Origin: Pseudomonas mendocina
GTDB lineage: Bacteria; Pseudomonadota; Gammaproteobacteria; Pseudomonadales; Pseudomonadaceae
Assembly (NCBI GenBank): GCA_037482215.1
Contig: CP148074.1
Span: 1,674,001-1,738,000 of the forward strand
Length of the DNA stretch: 64,000 nt
Direction: 5' to 3'
Part shown: positions 16,905-25,427 of the stretch, in pieces
Numbering within the stretch: the first letter of the stretch is position 1
How the letters are laid out: each line of letters opens with the position of its first letter
Translations under genes and position numbers: made by a program
Notes under the pieces: model-generated
Databases searched by the model: none
Seen by the model: the letters and a program-made list of their open reading frames with translations, nothing else
Told to the model about the DNA's origin: nothing

Positions 16905-18959
16905 ATGGAAAAGGTTCGTCATCTACTGATTGGCCTGGCGTCCAGCTCAGTCCTCTACTCCGGCTTTGCGTCAGCATTGGGGTTGGGGGACATCACCCTG
17001 AACTCAGCGTTGAGTCAGCCGTTGGATGCCGAGATCAAGCTGATTAATACAGGTGATCTCGCCGACAATGACATACGTGTGCGTCTGGCACCTTCTGAGG
17101 TATTCAGTCGCGCTGGCGTAGACCGCTTAACGTTTTTCAACGATCTGCGCTTCACCCCGGTATTTAAAGGCGAGAACAGCGTGATTCGTGTGGTTTCGAG
17201 TCAGCCTGTAAGTGAGCCTTATCTGAATTTTATTATCGAGGTCGAGCGCCCGACTGGGCAGCTGTACCGCGAGTACACGGTCCTGCTCGACCCGCCAGGT
17301 TCTTCAGCTTACCAAAGCGTTTCTGCGGTGCAGTCCGTTTCTGCGGCGCAAACTGCAGCCCCAGCGCCGCGAATCGCGCCTGCACCTGCGGTCATGCCAA
17401 AGGCTGAACAAGGCAAGGGGTATAGCGTTGTCAGTGGTGATAGCCTCTGGAAGATCGCTTCACGCCACGCGCCTTCACCCAATGCCGTGCCTTCTTTGAT
17501 GGCTGACATCCATGCACTCAACCCACAAGCCTTTGTAGGTGGTGACATGAACCGCCTACGAGCGGGTGTGCAGTTGCGAATGCCTGATCGTGCGCAGATG
17601 CCTGACACTGTTCCGGCCCCAGTGGCAACTGTGCCAGCTCAGGTTGCTCAGGAGTCGGTCACTGAGCCAGTTGAACAGATTCAAGGTGTTGAGGCGTCAG
17701 CGCCTGTGCAGGCTATGGATGAAGCCAATGCTACAGCTGCCGTTGATCCTCTGTTGGCTGAGCAGGTTGCACAGGCTGCAGCACAGCAGTTGGCCCAGGC
17801 CGAGCAGACCCAGAAGCTTCAAGAAAACCTGAGTACTCTGGCAAGTCAGGTCCAGCAGTTACAAGAGCAAATGACAGCACGGGATCAGCAGATTGCTCTT
17901 CTCCAAGCTGAGTTGGCCGAACGTGAGAAAAGTGCAGCTGCTCCTCAGCCTGCAGTAGCAGAGCCTGTAGCTGCAACGACTGCTCAGGGCGCAGCGGCAG
18001 AGCGCAATTGGGTGGGCGGGGTAGCCGGTCTGTTGGGGCTCCTGATGGCGGGCGTCTTGGCGTTGCTGTGGCGTCGTAATCGCACGACCAAACCTGCTCC
18101 TGTAGCGGCTCAGAGCGTAGCGTTGAGCGCTGCTGGCTCGGCTGCTATTAGCCCTGTGTATGTCCGAGCATCGCAATCTGACACCGAAGCCACGGCTGCT
18201 GCCCGGCAGGCTGCGCCGGACGCTGATCCTATGCAGACGGCTAACGTGTATATCGCCTACGGGCACTACCGGGAGGCTGCGGCCACCTTGAATCAGGCCT
18301 GGGAGGCTGATCCGCAACGCGGTGATATTGGTTTCCGTTATCTGGAAGTTCTGGCTGAGTTAGGTGACGCTCAGCGTTATTTGGAGCTGGAGCCATTGGT
18401 ACGTGCAACGGGCTTTAGTGCTGTGCGCCTTGATGAGCTTAAGGCCAGCCATGCTCAATTGTTTGCCGAGCAGCCGGCTAATTTGTTGGCTGATGTAGAG
18501 CTGGATGATCCGGCCCCGAAATCCGTTCTGGCAGAAGCGCCTGATAGCCCGCTTAATCTGGATGACTTTACCCTTAATGCCGATTGGGATGCGGTCAATC
18601 CATTTGCGGCAGAGGCTCCGGCTAAGATCCAGCCGGTACAACACACCGCAGAAATTTTCGATTTGGCAGACAGCCGTGACGCACGCAGTCCATTCGCACA
18701 AACCATGCTAGTTGAAGAGGCCGGTCACGGTACCTGGAAAGATGACCTGAGTGCTGAGTTGTTGGAGCTGGATCTGAATCTTCAGGACGACGAGTTTGAA
18801 TCGTCAGTGAAGGGCAATATCGCCAAGCTGAACATAGCTCAAGCCTTTATCGACCAAGGCAACATTGACGGCGCATGTCAGGTGCTCAATGAAATCATCC
18901 TTGAGGGTGATGAGGCTGAGCAGAAGGAGGCGAGGGATCTGCTGGCACGTATCGCCTGA
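16905..18959 (+). CDS. FimV-like LysM/TPR inner-membrane protein
   Basis: 684 residues from ATG 16905 (RBS GGGAG; an upstream TTG at 16761 would add 48 residues before an obvious signal peptide and is rejected). Signal peptide 1-25 ending FASALG; FimV N-terminal domain (LGDITLNSALSQPLDAEI through YREYTVLLDPP); a LysM domain (YSVVSGDSLWKIASRHAP); a coiled coil (about 270-340, Gln/Glu/Leu); one membrane span (WVGGVAGLLGLLMAGVLALLWRR); then cytoplasmic TPR-like repeats and the FimV C-terminal block KLNIAQAFIDQGNIDGACQVLNEI. FimV proteins organise polar type IV pili and cAMP signalling. It is shorter than P. aeruginosa FimV (about 920 as I recall) and lies beside recQ/marR rather than between asd and truA, so it is probably a paralog. 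Confidence 0.88.
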   Translation: MEKVRHLLIGLASSSVLYSGFASALGLGDITLNSALSQPLDAEIKLINTGDLADNDIRVRLAPSEVFSRAGVDRLTFFNDLRFTPVFKGENSVIRVVSSQPVSEPYLNFIIEVERPTGQLYREYTVLLDPPGSSAYQSVSAVQSVSAAQTAAPAPRIAPAPAVMPKAEQGKGYSVVSGDSLWKIASRHAPSPNAVPSLMADIHALNPQAFVGGDMNRLRAGVQLRMPDRAQMPDTVPAPVATVPAQVAQESVTEPVEQIQGVEASAPVQAMDEANATAAVDPLLAEQVAQAAAQQLAQAEQTQKLQENLSTLASQVQQLQEQMTARDQQIALLQAELAEREKSAAAPQPAVAEPVAATTAQGAAAERNWVGGVAGLLGLLMAGVLALLWRRNRTTKPAPVAAQSVALSAAGSAAISPVYVRASQSDTEATAAARQAAPDADPMQTANVYIAYGHYREAAATLNQAWEADPQRGDIGFRYLEVLAELGDAQRYLELEPLVRATGFSAVRLDELKASHAQLFAEQPANLLADVELDDPAPKSVLAEAPDSPLNLDDFTLNADWDAVNPFAAEAPAKIQPVQHTAEIFDLADSRDARSPFAQTMLVEEAGHGTWKDDLSAELLELDLNLQDDEFESSVKGNIAKLNIAQAFIDQGNIDGACQVLNEIILEGDEAEQKEARDLLARIA

Positions 18960-18973
18960 CAGGGACCCTAAGC

Positions 18974-19010
18974 AAAACGCCCGCAATGCCTTAGGCTTGC
19001 GGGCGTTTTT
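18974..19010 (+). terminator. Intrinsic terminator after the fimV-like gene
   Basis: AAAACGCCCGCAA at 18974-18986 pairs with TTGCGGGCGTTTT at 18997-19009, 13 base pairs with a ten-base loop, then a T. It starts 15 bases after the stop codon. Confidence 0.9.
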
Positions 19011-19064
19011 GTTGATGAGGGTTGGGCGTATGATCGGGCCTCTTTTTCATGCGAGGCCTTAGTA

Positions 19065-19355
19065 ATGTCTAATCCTAAAGCTGAGGTGGTCATCACCTAT
19101 TGCACCCAATGCCAGTGGCTGTTGCGTGCTGCTTGGTTGGCACAAGAGCTGTTGTCGACCTTCTCCGATGATCTGGCTCGGGTCAGCCTGGAGCCCGCTA
19201 CTGGCGGAACCTTCAGAATCACCTGTGATGGTGTGCAGATATGGGAGCGTAAGGCCGATGGCGGTTTCCCTGAAGCCAAAGTGCTGAAACAGCGAGTGCG
19301 CGATGTCATCGATCCGCAGCGCGACCTCGGCCACAACGACCGGCCACGGACCTAA
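19065..19355 (+). CDS. Rdx/SelT-SelW-SelH family thioredoxin-like protein
   Basis: Small cytoplasmic protein of 96 residues with the redox motif C13-x-x-C16 in VITYCTQCQW, followed by the helix LLRAAWLAQELLSTF. The later TGGTFRITCDGVQIWERK and GGFPEAKVLKQRVRD are the usual blocks of the Rdx family (bacterial relatives of selenoproteins W and T, with Cys in place of selenocysteine). Biochemical role in bacteria is not established; a thiol-redox function is inferred from the motif. A TATGAT sequence at 19028-19033 may be its -10 element. Convergent with the EamA gene. Confidence 0.9.
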   Translation: MSNPKAEVVITYCTQCQWLLRAAWLAQELLSTFSDDLARVSLEPATGGTFRITCDGVQIWERKADGGFPEAKVLKQRVRDVIDPQRDLGHNDRPRT

Positions 19356-19360
19356 CCGGC

Positions 19361-20215
19361 CTAGTGTTTGACCAAACGGGCCGAGATGAATATGGCGCTG
19401 ACGATTAGCAGGCCACCGGCAAGCATGCGCAGAGTCGGCTGTTCGCTAAACAGCAGCCAAGCAAATGCAATTCCGTAAACCGGCTCCAAGGCAAAAATCA
19501 CCGCTGTGGTGCGTGCTTTGAGCACCCGCAGGCTGGCGACAAATAAGGTATGGGCCAAACCTGTGCAGAGAATGCCGAGCATGGCCATCCACAGCCAATT
19601 ATGTGCGCTTGTCTGCGGCAAGCTTGGCCACGCCAGTGGCAGAAACAGCAGTGCTACGGTGATGTTCTGATACAGCGCTGCTTGTGCAGGCTCCACACCT
19701 TGGGTCGACGCGCGGTTGAGTACCGACAGTAGGGCGAACAGGAAGCCTGAAAAGACTGCCCAGAGCAGACCACTTGTGGCCTGACTGCTCAGATCAAAGT
19801 GAGGCGTCACTAGCATCAAACCTAGGCAGACCAGGCCAATCATGGCGTACTCAATGGCGTTTGCCCGCTCACGCAGCAGCAGATTTTCCAGTAGCACGGT
19901 AAAGGCTGGAAAACTGGCAAATCCCAAGGTGGCGATTGCCACGCCGGAGACATTCACCGCCTCGAAAAATGCCCACCAATGTCCGCCCAGTAGTGCGCCA
20001 CCAAGGGCTAATGCAGCGGTTTGTTTGATGCCCAGATTGACCAATCTGACATTCCCGATCAGCCGGGCGAAGACTAGCAGGGCCAGCACTGCAAAGAGTG
20101 AGCGGCCTGCTGTAATAATTTCTGGCGCACTGTCGGCCAATTTGCCGAAGATGCCAGACAGGCCAAAGAGCAGGGCGCCAAGATGAATGGCCCAGAGTGC
20201 GTTGCTTGGTGTCAT
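19361..20215 (-). CDS. EamA/DMT family permease
   Basis: Drug/metabolite transporter superfamily member, 284 residues, with ten predicted hydrophobic segments in two EamA repeats. The N-terminal repeat begins ALWAIHLGALLFGLSGIFGKLAD; the second begins after ATSGLLWAVFSGFLFALLSVLNR. The late helix with AVIFALEPVYGIAFAWLLFSEQPT is the characteristic C-terminal EamA motif. Probable exporter of a small metabolite; substrate unknown. It overlaps csaA by four bases (start inside csaA end), so the two are co-transcribed. Confidence 0.9.
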   Translation of the reverse strand: MTPSNALWAIHLGALLFGLSGIFGKLADSAPEIITAGRSLFAVLALLVFARLIGNVRLVNLGIKQTAALALGGALLGGHWWAFFEAVNVSGVAIATLGFASFPAFTVLLENLLLRERANAIEYAMIGLVCLGLMLVTPHFDLSSQATSGLLWAVFSGFLFALLSVLNRASTQGVEPAQAALYQNITVALLFLPLAWPSLPQTSAHNWLWMAMLGILCTGLAHTLFVASLRVLKARTTAVIFALEPVYGIAFAWLLFSEQPTLRMLAGGLLIVSAIFISARLVKH

Positions 20216-20547
20216 GCCAGACGTGCTCCGTTGGGCAGCGGTCTATCGAATCCGGCTAGGACCACTTTGTTATCAGCATCATATACACCGGTCACCAAAA
20301 CCTCTGAGCGAACCCCTGCTATGCGTTTGGGGGCAAAGTTGCAGACGCACAACACCTGCTTGCCGATCAGTTCGGCGCAGGAGTAGTGCGCAGTAATTTG
20401 GGCGCTGGAGTTTTTAAGACCAAGTTCACCGAGATCGACTTGGAGTACGTAAGCCGGTTTGATGGCTTTTTCATTAACCTCGGCGCTCACAATAGTGCCA
20501 ACACGCAGTTCAACACGCTGAAAATCTTCCCATTCGATCTGAGGCAT
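20212..20547 (-). CDS. csaA: CsaA-type tRNA-binding/chaperone protein
   Basis: Dimeric OB-fold protein related to the tRNA-binding domain of methionyl- and phenylalanyl-tRNA synthetases; in Bacillus CsaA acts as a secretion chaperone. 111 residues, the usual length. Family pattern visible: FQRVELRVGTIVSAEVNEKAIKPAYVLQVDLGE, then SSAQITAHYSCAELIGKQVLCVCNFAPKRIAGVRSEVLVTG. Overlaps the EamA gene at the 3' end. An AraC regulator follows upstream on the same strand after an 81-base gap. Confidence 0.93.
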   Translation of the reverse strand: MPQIEWEDFQRVELRVGTIVSAEVNEKAIKPAYVLQVDLGELGLKNSSAQITAHYSCAELIGKQVLCVCNFAPKRIAGVRSEVLVTGVYDADNKVVLAGFDRPLPNGARLA

Positions 20548-20628
20548 GGACAGGCTCCCTGTAGGTTTGCGCCAGTTTAAATAGCAAGCCGTCTTGGTTC
20601 TGTCGCGGAACTTGCGGGTTTTGTCGCG

Positions 20629-21381
20629 TCAGTTGTGCTGTTGGCGCAGAGCCAGCGCTGAGCACCCATAGTGGCGACTAAGGGCTGCTGTGAAAGCGCT
20701 CTGAGAGTTGTATCCAACCCGTGCTGCGATTTCCCCAACTGCTAGTGACGTGTTAACGAGCAGCTCACGCGCCAGATGCAGACGACGGATACGCACATAC
20801 TCCATAGGTGTTTGCCCGGTTTGCTGAAGAAAACGCACATGAAAGCGTGCCGTAGACAGACCGGCCAGTTTGGCCAAGTCACTGACTTGCAGAGGATGGG
20901 CAGCATGACGGTCGATATGGGCATTCAAGGCGGCCATTGGCAGGCCAACGGTCAAGGGGGCGCCCAGTGTTTCGCTGCTCAGGCTGGCAAGCAGTAGTGC
21001 GCTACCTTGAGCGGCAATGACTGGATCACCGATTGGGCTGTTGGCTAACCAATTGACCAACTGGCTTTGGTGCGAGGTCAGGGTAAGTGTCGCGGTTTTG
21101 TCCAATAGGCGGCGCACCGCATTAGCATGTGCTCCCAGCTGGTGTTTGAGCCACTGTTCGGACGGCACGTCTAATACCAGGCAGCGACTGCCAGAAGGGC
21201 TGCCACAGGTATGCCGGGCCTCATGGGGAATAACCGAAAGGGTTTGGCTGATGACCTGACTGCCATGGCCTTCCACCTCAAAGTCCAATCGACCGCTCAG
21301 GCCAAACACCAACTGCGCATAGTCATGGCTGTGGCAGATTTTGTCGTGGGTGTAATGGCGTATCGAGAGTGGTGACGACAT
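20629..21381 (-). CDS. AraC family transcriptional regulator (cupin N-terminus)
   Basis: 250 residues from ATG 21381 (GGAAG upstream; an upstream TTG is less likely). The N-terminal part is a cupin-type sensor (HDKICHSHDYAQLVFGLSGRLDFEVEG), and the C-terminal 100 residues hold two helix-turn-helix motifs: LQVSDLAKLAGLSTARFHVRFLQQTGQTPMEYV and LAVGEIAARVGYNSQSAFTAALSRHYG. Probably regulates the adjacent csaA-permease pair or itself; effector unknown. The same order (permease, csaA, AraC regulator) occurs in P. aeruginosa as I recall. Confidence 0.92.
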   Translation of the reverse strand: MSSPLSIRHYTHDKICHSHDYAQLVFGLSGRLDFEVEGHGSQVISQTLSVIPHEARHTCGSPSGSRCLVLDVPSEQWLKHQLGAHANAVRRLLDKTATLTLTSHQSQLVNWLANSPIGDPVIAAQGSALLLASLSSETLGAPLTVGLPMAALNAHIDRHAAHPLQVSDLAKLAGLSTARFHVRFLQQTGQTPMEYVRIRRLHLARELLVNTSLAVGEIAARVGYNSQSAFTAALSRHYGCSALALRQQHN

Positions 21382-21542
21382 GGCAAAGCGCTTCCTGTGC
21401 AAGGCCGGACAGTCTATCAGGCTCAAGCTTGGGGGCAGGAGCTGGATAACAGGGCCGGATTGTCATTGCAATGACACTGCATTGTAACGATCAATTCACC
21501 GCTGCCTGCACACACTTGGCCAAAACGTGCAGGAGGCCGTTC

Positions 21543-22361
21543 ATGAACAGTGCCAACTTGACTAAGCCAGGACGCAAACAGCGGGTGCGTACGCTGTGGA
21601 TTTCCGATGTGCATCTGGGGACGCGTGACAGCCAGGCGGAACACCTGGCCGTGTTTCTAAAACGCTTTCATGCCGAAAAAATCTACCTGGTCGGGGACAT
21701 CATCGACGGCTGGAAGCTGCGCAGCGGGGTGTACTGGCCACAGAGCCACAGCAATGTTATCCGCCGCCTGCTGACAATGAGTAAGCGTGGTACGCAGGTC
21801 ATCTACGTGACCGGTAACCACGATGAGTTTTTAAGGCGTTACAGCACTCTGGTGCTGGGCAATGTGCAGTTGGTGGATGAGGCCGAGCATGTCACCGTAG
21901 ATGGGCGGCGTTTGTTGGTGATTCATGGCGATCAGTTCGATGTGATCACGCGCTATCACCGTTGGCTGGCATTTCTCGGCGATTCGGCTTACGAACTAAC
22001 ACTGACGCTCAATCGCTGGCTCAATTACTGGCGCAGACGTTATGGCTATGGCTATTGGTCACTGTCTGCCTATCTCAAACACAAGGTGAAGACGGCAGTG
22101 AACTTCATCAGCGATTTTGAACAGGCCATAGCCCATGAGTGTTCCCGGCGCGGTTTCAATGGCGTGGTCTGTGGTCACATCCACCATGCTGAAATACGCC
22201 AGATGGGAGCAGTGGAGTACATGAATTGTGGTGATTGGGTCGAATCTTGCTCGGCGTTGATCGAGCATCTGGATGGCAGTATTACTCTCTACCGGCTTGC
22301 GGATGACCCGGTTGCGCACCTCCACCGACAGCAGGCTAGTGCCACAGAGCCTGTAGCCTGA
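21543..22361 (+). CDS. UDP-2,3-diacylglucosamine diphosphatase-like metallophosphoesterase
   Basis: Calcineurin-like phosphoesterase of the LpxH-related group, 272 residues from ATG 21543, which has a perfect AGGAGG at 21531-21536. Metal-binding motifs in order: SDVHLGTRDSQ (D-x-H), GDIIDGW, VTGNHDEF (GNHD), VIHGDQFD and GHIHHAEIR. The extended linker with KHKVKTAVNFISDFEQA is typical of the YbbF/LpxH-like clade. Pseudomonas has a separate true LpxH, so the substrate of this one is uncertain; a cell-envelope phosphoester is likely. Divergent from the AraC gene. Confidence 0.88.
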   Translation: MNSANLTKPGRKQRVRTLWISDVHLGTRDSQAEHLAVFLKRFHAEKIYLVGDIIDGWKLRSGVYWPQSHSNVIRRLLTMSKRGTQVIYVTGNHDEFLRRYSTLVLGNVQLVDEAEHVTVDGRRLLVIHGDQFDVITRYHRWLAFLGDSAYELTLTLNRWLNYWRRRYGYGYWSLSAYLKHKVKTAVNFISDFEQAIAHECSRRGFNGVVCGHIHHAEIRQMGAVEYMNCGDWVESCSALIEHLDGSITLYRLADDPVAHLHRQQASATEPVA

Positions 22362-22407
22362 TCAGACTTCGCGAGGCAACGGTATGCCCGCGAATACGCG
22401 AGCTGGG

Positions 22408-23802
22408 TTATTCCTCAGTCTGTGGCGGGGTTTCGAGTTCGCGCGCAGCCTCTTTCAATACGCCCAAGACCCTGGCCTTGTCATAGCTACTGAGGTGATT
22501 GATATCCAGGCTCATGGTAAAACCCGGTAACTCATGCTCAATGTAACTGGAAGGCTTGTCTATGCAGTGGCGGAAGTCAGCCACCTGATAGATTTTTACT
22601 GGCCGGTTGAAGCCTTTCACCCAGATGTTGCCTTTGTCGTGGCAGACGATCTGGTCTTTGATCAGCGAATACGTCTCGTGGGAAATCAGGATTTCATCTG
22701 TATCCGCTGCGTTTTCCAGGCGGCTGGCCAGGTTCACTTCTCGACCAATGATGGTGTAATCCATGCGCGTATCGGCGCCAAAGTTGCCGACGGTGCAATA
22801 GCCTGTATTGAGGCCCATGCGAATTTGCAGGGGTTTAGTGATGCCTTGGCTGCGCCACTGCTGGCGTAAGATTTTCATCTGGTTGCGCATGGCAATGGCC
22901 ATCGAAACAGCATTTATTGCGTCATTCTTGGGGCCGTTACTGGCCGGGTCGCCGAAGAACACCATGACACTGTCTCCGACAAACTTGTCGATGGTGCCGC
23001 CATATTTGAGGCAGATTTGCGACATGGCATTGAGGTAGGTGTTAAGCAAGTCAGTCAGCGCCTCGGCCTCAAGCTCGTCGGACAGTTCGGTGAAGTCTTT
23101 GATGTCCGAGAAGAAAACGGTGAGCTTTTTGCGTTGCGTCTCCAGACGCACGCTGCGTTCGCCGCTGAATATCGACTCCCACACTTGAGGAGAAAGATAT
23201 TTGGCTAGGTTCTGAGCTAATTGAGCTGCTTTGTGCTTTTGCTCCAGCATGTCTTGGCTGACGCGCATGAGTTTAAGGCTCTGTTGGTGCACAAAGTAGG
23301 CAGTAACACAGATATGCAATGCACTAAAGGTTAGGCTAATCAAGGCTACTAGTGGTGGGGTGCTCAGGCTTTTTTCAATGTGCGTCACCGAAGAGCATAG
23401 GGATGCACTACTGATCGTCACAAGCATGGCAAGGCTTAGATAGCGTATACCGCCGGCTACCAGAGAGCTGAACGCCAGCAGCAGAACTGAAATCAGGCTA
23501 GGTACTATCGAAAACCCCAATAAGACCATTATGCAGCCTGTATTCAGGGCGTCGACAAACAGCAAACAAAGCCGAGTTTTTTCAGGAGCTTTTCGACGGA
23601 AATACCGGCACACATGGTGCGCGACATGTGGGTATATCAGTACATATGGGATCAGCCAGAAAGTTTCAAAGGTAAAGTACTGACTGACAATTCCTGCTGC
23701 AACTGTCGCGGCCATGGCCACGTAAGCCAGTGTGCGAGAGTAGTACTCCCGCATCGGCGGTGCCGGCAGATGATTGATCAGCGAAGTGCGCAAGGCATCC
23801 AT
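22408..23802 (-). CDS. cyaB: Class III adenylate cyclase CyaB
   Basis: Membrane adenylate cyclase that makes cAMP for Vfr. 464 residues from ATG 23802; a TTG at 23814 would add four residues. The N-terminal MASE2 domain has six hydrophobic segments (about 25-180). The linker ends AKYLSPQVWESIFSGERSV, and the catalytic domain contains VFFSDIKDFTEL (metal-binding Asp), GGTIDKFVGDSVMVFFGDP (second Asp) and MGLNTGYCTVGNFGADTRMDYTIIGREVNLASRLE. The arrangement matches P. aeruginosa CyaB (463 residues, as I recall). Since Vfr represses fleQ in P. aeruginosa, CyaB output may feed back on the flagellar block at the left of the window. Confidence 0.93.
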   Translation of the reverse strand: MDALRTSLINHLPAPPMREYYSRTLAYVAMAATVAAGIVSQYFTFETFWLIPYVLIYPHVAHHVCRYFRRKAPEKTRLCLLFVDALNTGCIMVLLGFSIVPSLISVLLLAFSSLVAGGIRYLSLAMLVTISSASLCSSVTHIEKSLSTPPLVALISLTFSALHICVTAYFVHQQSLKLMRVSQDMLEQKHKAAQLAQNLAKYLSPQVWESIFSGERSVRLETQRKKLTVFFSDIKDFTELSDELEAEALTDLLNTYLNAMSQICLKYGGTIDKFVGDSVMVFFGDPASNGPKNDAINAVSMAIAMRNQMKILRQQWRSQGITKPLQIRMGLNTGYCTVGNFGADTRMDYTIIGREVNLASRLENAADTDEILISHETYSLIKDQIVCHDKGNIWVKGFNRPVKIYQVADFRHCIDKPSSYIEHELPGFTMSLDINHLSSYDKARVLGVLKEAARELETPPQTEE

Positions 23803-23914
23803 GTCGAGGTGCAATCCCTACTATTTCGCCCGAACAAGAAGTTGAGTCGAGCTTCCAAAAGGCAGGGATCATAACCAAGGTGATGTGGCGGTGCTATTGC
23901 AACAGGTTGAACGG

Positions 23915-23946
23915 TTCAGCACTAATGATTTCTCATTAGTGCTGAA
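23915..23946 (-). terminator. Perfect 14-bp hairpin after the DUF962 gene
   Basis: A 14-base arm at 23915-23928 (TTCAGCACTAATGA) pairs perfectly with 23933-23946. On the minus strand the four-base loop reads GAAA, a stable GNRA tetraloop. It starts eight bases after the DUF962 stop (reading leftward). No T tract follows, so it may stabilise the 3' end or terminate with help. Confidence 0.6.
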
Positions 23947-23953
23947 GAAGGGG

Positions 23954-24271
23954 TTAGAACTTGATACGCCCGGTGAAGGCATCTTTAAGCATTACCCAAT
24001 CGCCCATCAGTGAATACAGTGGGTAGTCAAAGGTGGCTGGCCGATTTTTCTCGAAAACAAAGTGCCCAACCCACGCAAAACCGTAGCCAATGACGGGCAA
24101 GGTCAGCAACCACATCCAATGCTGGGTCAATACGGCATAGGCCGCTACAACAAGGATCAGTATGCTGCCGACATAGTGCAGGCGGCGGCAGATGGCGTTG
24201 CTGTGTTCTTGCAGATAATAAGGGTAGAACTCGGCAAAGCTGGTGAAGCGTTCTTGAGCCTTGGTACTCAT
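23954..24271 (-). CDS. DUF962/Mpo1-like membrane protein
   Basis: Small inner-membrane protein of 105 residues from ATG 24271, which follows a perfect AGGAGG. It matches the DUF962 family related to yeast Mpo1, a 2-hydroxy-palmitate dioxygenase. Conserved elements: FTSFAEFYPYYLQEHSNAICRRLHYVGS at the N-terminus with the first His pair, two hydrophobic spans (about 33-50 and 52-70), and GHFVFEKNRPATFDYPLYSLMGDWVM with the second His. Fatty-acid oxidation activity in Pseudomonas is inferred only. Same strand as cyaB with 151 bases between. Confidence 0.88.
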   Translation of the reverse strand: MSTKAQERFTSFAEFYPYYLQEHSNAICRRLHYVGSILILVVAAYAVLTQHWMWLLTLPVIGYGFAWVGHFVFEKNRPATFDYPLYSLMGDWVMLKDAFTGRIKF

Positions 24272-24413
24272 GACAGGCCTCCTGTTTTTGTTTATCAGTC
24301 TTGCAGCCACGCAGGCTTAATTGCAGTCTAGGCGTATGAACTGCCAAACCCACTGACATTTGGTGCCAGTTTAGTATCCTTTCGTTGCCACACCATTCTT
24401 ACAAGAACATCCC

Positions 24414-25427
24414 ATGACTGAACGCACCACATCTTCTAGTTGGGCCTCGGGTATTGTTGCTGCTCTTGAATACGATGGACTCGATGTACGCAGTCTTTTT
24501 GCCCAGTTGGGGTTGGATTACTCGGCATTGAGCAATCCGGATGCACGCTTTCCCCAAGATGCTATGACACGTCTATGGCAACTTGCTGTTGAGGTATCCG
24601 GTAATCCGGCCATCGGCTTGAACATGGCCAAGGTGTTGCGGCCTTCCTCGTTCAATGTGGTCGGTTACGCACTGATGAGCAGTCGTAATCTAAGGGAAGG
24701 CATCATTCGGTTGGTGCGTTATCAGCGCATTATTGCCGAAGGGGCTGACATCAGTTTCGTCCCTGCTGTGGATGGCTATGAAATTCGCTTAGCCGTGCAC
24801 GGTGACCGTATTCCTGCGGCTCGGCAGAGCACAGAGGCCTCTATGGCTTATTACGTGGCGTTTTGCCGATGGGTCACCGGTAAGCCATTACGCCCACGAT
24901 ATGTGCGTTTGATGGGGGCAGCACCCAAAGATCTGGCGCCTTACGACAAAGTTTTCCAGTGCCCCATCACATTTAATGCTGATCACTACGTATTGGTATT
25001 TGAAACCGCTGACCTTGAGGCGCCGCTACCGTCGGCCAATGAAGCTCTGGCCCAGTTGCATGACCGTTTTGCCGGTGATTATCTGGCACGTTTCGCCGGT
25101 AGCCGGGTGACCCATCAGGTGCGGCAGGTGTTGTGTCGCCTGTTGCCACAGGGCGAACCGAAGCGTGAGACGGTTTCGCAAGCCTTGCTGCTTTCTGAGC
25201 GAACACTGCAGCGCCGGTTACAAGAGGAAGGAACCAGTTACCAACAACTGCTTGACGATACCCGCCGTGAGTTGGCGGTTCAGTATCTGGATCAGGTATC
25301 GCTGACCTTGCTGGAGATTTCTTATCTGCTTGGTTTTTCGGATCCGAGTAACTTTTTTCGCGCTTTCCGCCGTTGGTTTGATGCAACGCCCGGTGAGTAC
25401 CGGGCACGTCTGCATCAGGCTCAATGA
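24414..25427 (+). CDS. AraC family transcriptional regulator (ligand-binding N-terminus)
   Basis: 337 residues. The N-terminal arabinose-binding-like region (about 1-225) begins SSWASGIVAALEYDGLDVRSLFAQLGLD and resembles the OruR/ArgR-like regulators that include OxyR-independent fatty-acid sensors in Pseudomonas. The C-terminal DNA-binding part has RETVSQALLLSERTLQRRLQEEGTSYQQLL and SLTLLEISYLLGFSDPSNFFRAFRRWF followed by GATPGEYR-type ending (ATPGEYRARL). Ligand and targets unknown. Its 3' end overlaps the convergent trkH gene by seven bases. Confidence 0.92.
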   Translation: MTERTTSSSWASGIVAALEYDGLDVRSLFAQLGLDYSALSNPDARFPQDAMTRLWQLAVEVSGNPAIGLNMAKVLRPSSFNVVGYALMSSRNLREGIIRLVRYQRIIAEGADISFVPAVDGYEIRLAVHGDRIPAARQSTEASMAYYVAFCRWVTGKPLRPRYVRLMGAAPKDLAPYDKVFQCPITFNADHYVLVFETADLEAPLPSANEALAQLHDRFAGDYLARFAGSRVTHQVRQVLCRLLPQGEPKRETVSQALLLSERTLQRRLQEEGTSYQQLLDDTRRELAVQYLDQVSLTLLEISYLLGFSDPSNFFRAFRRWFDATPGEYRARLHQAQ

